This document shows, one piece after another, positions 5,067 to 6,646 of a stretch of DNA of 6,646 nucleotides; position 1 is the stretch's first letter; the number at the start of each line of letters is the position of its first letter. Below the pieces are notes generated by a model. The model was not told where the DNA came from. It was given only the letters and a program-made list of their open reading frames with translations, and made no database searches. Source of the stretch: Acidobacteriota bacterium (GTDB taxonomy: Bacteria > Acidobacteriota > Vicinamibacteria > Vicinamibacterales > UBA2999); NCBI GenBank assembly GCA_947465275.1, contig CANIAI010000134.1, forward strand, positions 1 to 6,646, written 5' to 3'. The translations under genes and the position numbers were made by a program.

Positions 5067-6498
5067 GGTGAAGGTCCGCGACAGCCTGACTCGCCGACAG
5101 ATGCTCGGGACGCTCGGCGCGGCGGCCGCCGCGGTCGGCGTCTCCGGTGTCGCGCAGGGGCAGACGCAGACGCAGGGCCAGGTGCCGGCGCCGACGGCGA
5201 GACGCACGCCGCCGCGCGAGTTCCTGCTGCGTGGCGGACGCGTGCTGACGGTCGACCCCACGCTCGGCGACCTGCCGGTCGGCGACGTCCACATTCGTGA
5301 CGGGGTGATCGTGGCGGTGGCGCCGCGCGTCACGGCACCGGGGGCGCGCGTGATCGACGCGACCGGGATGCTCGTGCTGCCCGGCTTCGTCGACACGCAC
5401 TTCCACATGTGGAACACCATCTGGCGGGGGATGGCGAACGACGCGAGCGAGTACTTCGGCTTCCAGCGCCTCGCGGCGAACTACACGGTCGACGACCACT
5501 ACCTCGCCGTGCTGTACGCCGGCGCCGAGGCGTTGAGCGCGGGCTTCACCACCACGCACAACTGGGCGCACGGGGTGCGGAGCTATGCCGACCTCGAGGC
5601 CGAAATGCGGGCGCTGACGACGCTCGGCCTGCGCGCGCGTCAGGGATACGTGGGTGTGGTGAACCGTGTCGCGACCAGCGCGGACGACCTGCGTCGCGCC
5701 CTCGCCTGGATCGCGACGAACGGACAGGGCCGCCTCAGCCTGTCGATGCTGCTCGACGGCGCGGGCGACCAGTTCGCGTCACAGGTGAAGGTCGCGCGCG
5801 AACTCGGCCTGAAGACCATCACCGACCACGGCGGCTTCATGGCGTTTCCCGACCTGATCGGCCCCGACTTCCTCTACACGCACGGCACGGCGCTGACAGC
5901 GGAGCAGGTCGCGCTGATCGCGCGGCGTGGCATCAAGGTCGGCTTGTGCCCGGGCACGGATCCGATGATCGGCGCCGGCCTGCCGCCAATCGATCGACTG
6001 ATCACCGGCGGCGTGCCGCTCGCGAACATCAGCATGACGCTCGACGTGACGGCGCAGACACCGGCCGACCCGTTCGCCATGCTGCGGACGCTGGTGAACG
6101 CCGGACGCATTCAGCAGGCGGGGAGCGGCGACCTGCAGGGCATCGCGCGCGCGAACACCGCATGGCGCTTCACGTACGACGACGCGCTGCGCGTCGGCAC
6201 GCTGAGCGGCGCGAACGTGCTCGGGCTCGCCGACCTGACCGGCTCGCTCACGCCCGGCAAGCGGGCCGACGTGATCATGGTCCGCACGAGTGACCCGAAC
6301 ATGCTGCCGCTCGGGCCGTCGGGGAATGCAGCCATGCAGCTGATTCAGCACGGACTGCCGTCGAACGTCGATACGGTGTTCGTCGACGGCGTGCTGCGCA
6401 AGCGCGCGGGGCGCCTCGTCGGGATCGATCAGGCGAAGCTGGCCGCCGATGCGGCGGCGGCCCAACTCGCCTTGCGGAGGCGGGCAGGGCTCGCATAG
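5056..6498 (+). CDS. Tat-exported metal-dependent amidohydrolase
   Basis: This amidohydrolase-superfamily protein of 480 residues is closest in layout to the ATZ/TRZ-like deaminase/chlorohydrolase branch. A twin-arginine signal (LTRRQMLGTLGAAAAAVG, about 11-28) predicts export in folded form. A small N-terminal beta domain (REFLLRGGRVLTVD) leads into VLPGFVDTHFHMW, with metal ligands His115 and His117. His258 (TITDHGG), His276 (YTHGTALTAEQ) and Asp330 (SMTLDVT) are the likely remaining ligands. LTPGKRADVIMV (398-409) is the usual C-terminal segment. The Glu that normally follows the strand-5 His by three positions (HxxE) is absent; Phe261 is there. The GTG at 5056 was chosen because AAGGGAG (5043-5049) stands 6 nt before it and it puts the RR motif close to the N-terminus. 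A TTG at 5017 is open but lacks such a site. The substrate is unknown, probably a cyclic amide or amine made or modified outside the cytoplasm. Confidence 0.87.
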   Translation: MTRRVKVRDSLTRRQMLGTLGAAAAAVGVSGVAQGQTQTQGQVPAPTARRTPPREFLLRGGRVLTVDPTLGDLPVGDVHIRDGVIVAVAPRVTAPGARVIDATGMLVLPGFVDTHFHMWNTIWRGMANDASEYFGFQRLAANYTVDDHYLAVLYAGAEALSAGFTTTHNWAHGVRSYADLEAEMRALTTLGLRARQGYVGVVNRVATSADDLRRALAWIATNGQGRLSLSMLLDGAGDQFASQVKVARELGLKTITDHGGFMAFPDLIGPDFLYTHGTALTAEQVALIARRGIKVGLCPGTDPMIGAGLPPIDRLITGGVPLANISMTLDVTAQTPADPFAMLRTLVNAGRIQQAGSGDLQGIARANTAWRFTYDDALRVGTLSGANVLGLADLTGSLTPGKRADVIMVRTSDPNMLPLGPSGNAAMQLIQHGLPSNVDTVFVDGVLRKRAGRLVGIDQAKLAADAAAAQLALRRRAGLA

Positions 6499-6521
6499 GG
6501 CGCGCCCCGCACCGCTGCGTC

Positions 6522-6646
6522 TTACCAGCTGATCGTCACGAGTCCGGTGCCGCCGTTCCCCCCGTTGCCTCCGGATCCGAGCAGCACGGTATCCGGGGAG
6601 GTGAACGACGTGCCCCCCTCGCCGCCGGTGGCGCCGACGGGGGAGC
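6522..6646 (-). CDS. C-terminus of a Gly-rich protein (runs off right edge)
   Basis: The minus strand is open from the right edge to a TAA at 6524-6522 and gives 40 residues. They are rich in Gly, Ser and Thr, and end GGNGGNGGTGLVTISW. A Gly-rich stretch closing in a short beta strand ending with an aromatic residue is typical of the end of secreted or surface glycine-rich domain proteins. It could also be a phage-tail-like protein. Codon phase and stop position support real coding, but only the tail is visible. It converges on the amidohydrolase with a 23-bp gap. Confidence 0.6.
   Translation of the reverse strand, partial: SPVGATGGEGGTSFTSPDTVLLGSGGNGGNGGTGLVTISW

Noticed and set aside
4657..5571. 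Long antisense open frame (304 codons) across the methyltransferase and amidohydrolase
   Set aside because: It is Arg/Ala/Pro-rich without domains, antisense to two clear genes: a shadow frame caused by high GC.
5409..6293. Second-frame open stretch inside the amidohydrolase gene
   Set aside because: It is low-complexity Arg/Ala/Gly translation with no motif, overlapping conserved catalytic segments in the true frame.
6498..6507. GGGCGCGCCC palindrome after the amidohydrolase as a terminator
   Set aside because: It has no loop and no following T-run; a 10-bp GC palindrome is expected by chance in such DNA.

Overview
The window is GC-rich DNA with bacterial gene density. It has tightly overlapping genes, many exported proteins, a Tat-type amidohydrolase and paralogous MarR repressors. 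Protein style (the unnamed exported family at 2876-3739, the secreted MBL-fold protein, the amidohydrolase with a DTHFHMWN motif) resembles Acidobacteriota of the Vicinamibacteria/Luteitalea type. That assignment is from memory of similar proteins, not from a search.

Layout. (1) 1-299, minus: 5' part of a MarR-family repressor gene, running off the left edge. (2) 300-371: short divergent promoter region with a near-perfect 20-bp palindrome overlapping a -35 box. (3) 372-890, plus: exported FMN_bind-domain protein with a candidate covalent-flavin motif. (4) 3739 down to 908, minus: a compact four-gene operon (exported protein of an unnamed family, exported metallo-beta-lactamase-fold protein with a degenerate metal site, DoxX-family membrane protein, second MarR repressor) in which every junction overlaps by 1 or 4 nt. 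(5) 3740-4223: a 484-bp divergent intergenic region holding the operon promoter with a second operator-like site, two facing arrays of a 21-nt repeat, three consecutive inverted repeats, and a -10 box for the plus-strand genes. (6) 4224-6498, plus: a class I SAM-dependent methyltransferase and an 11-nt-overlapping Tat-exported amidohydrolase. (7) 6522-6646, minus: the C-terminus of a Gly-rich protein entering from the right.

How it may work together. The operon promoter and the FMN_bind promoter share a -35 box (TTGACG) inside the same core TTGACGCGT, and the same -10 box (TATCGT). The two MarR proteins are clear paralogues. This suggests a local regulon in which one or both repressors silence an extracytoplasmic programme (flavoprotein, DoxX membrane protein, MBL-fold protein, unknown exported protein) until a small ligand or redox-active compound relieves repression. 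The MarR-DoxX pairing recalls quinone/electrophile-responsive MarR regulons such as B. subtilis MhqR, but the inducer and substrates here are unknown.

The points most worth a second look are the MBL protein that has lost all three site-1 histidines while keeping every site-2 ligand, the facing 21-nt arrays, and the shared operator/promoter architecture.
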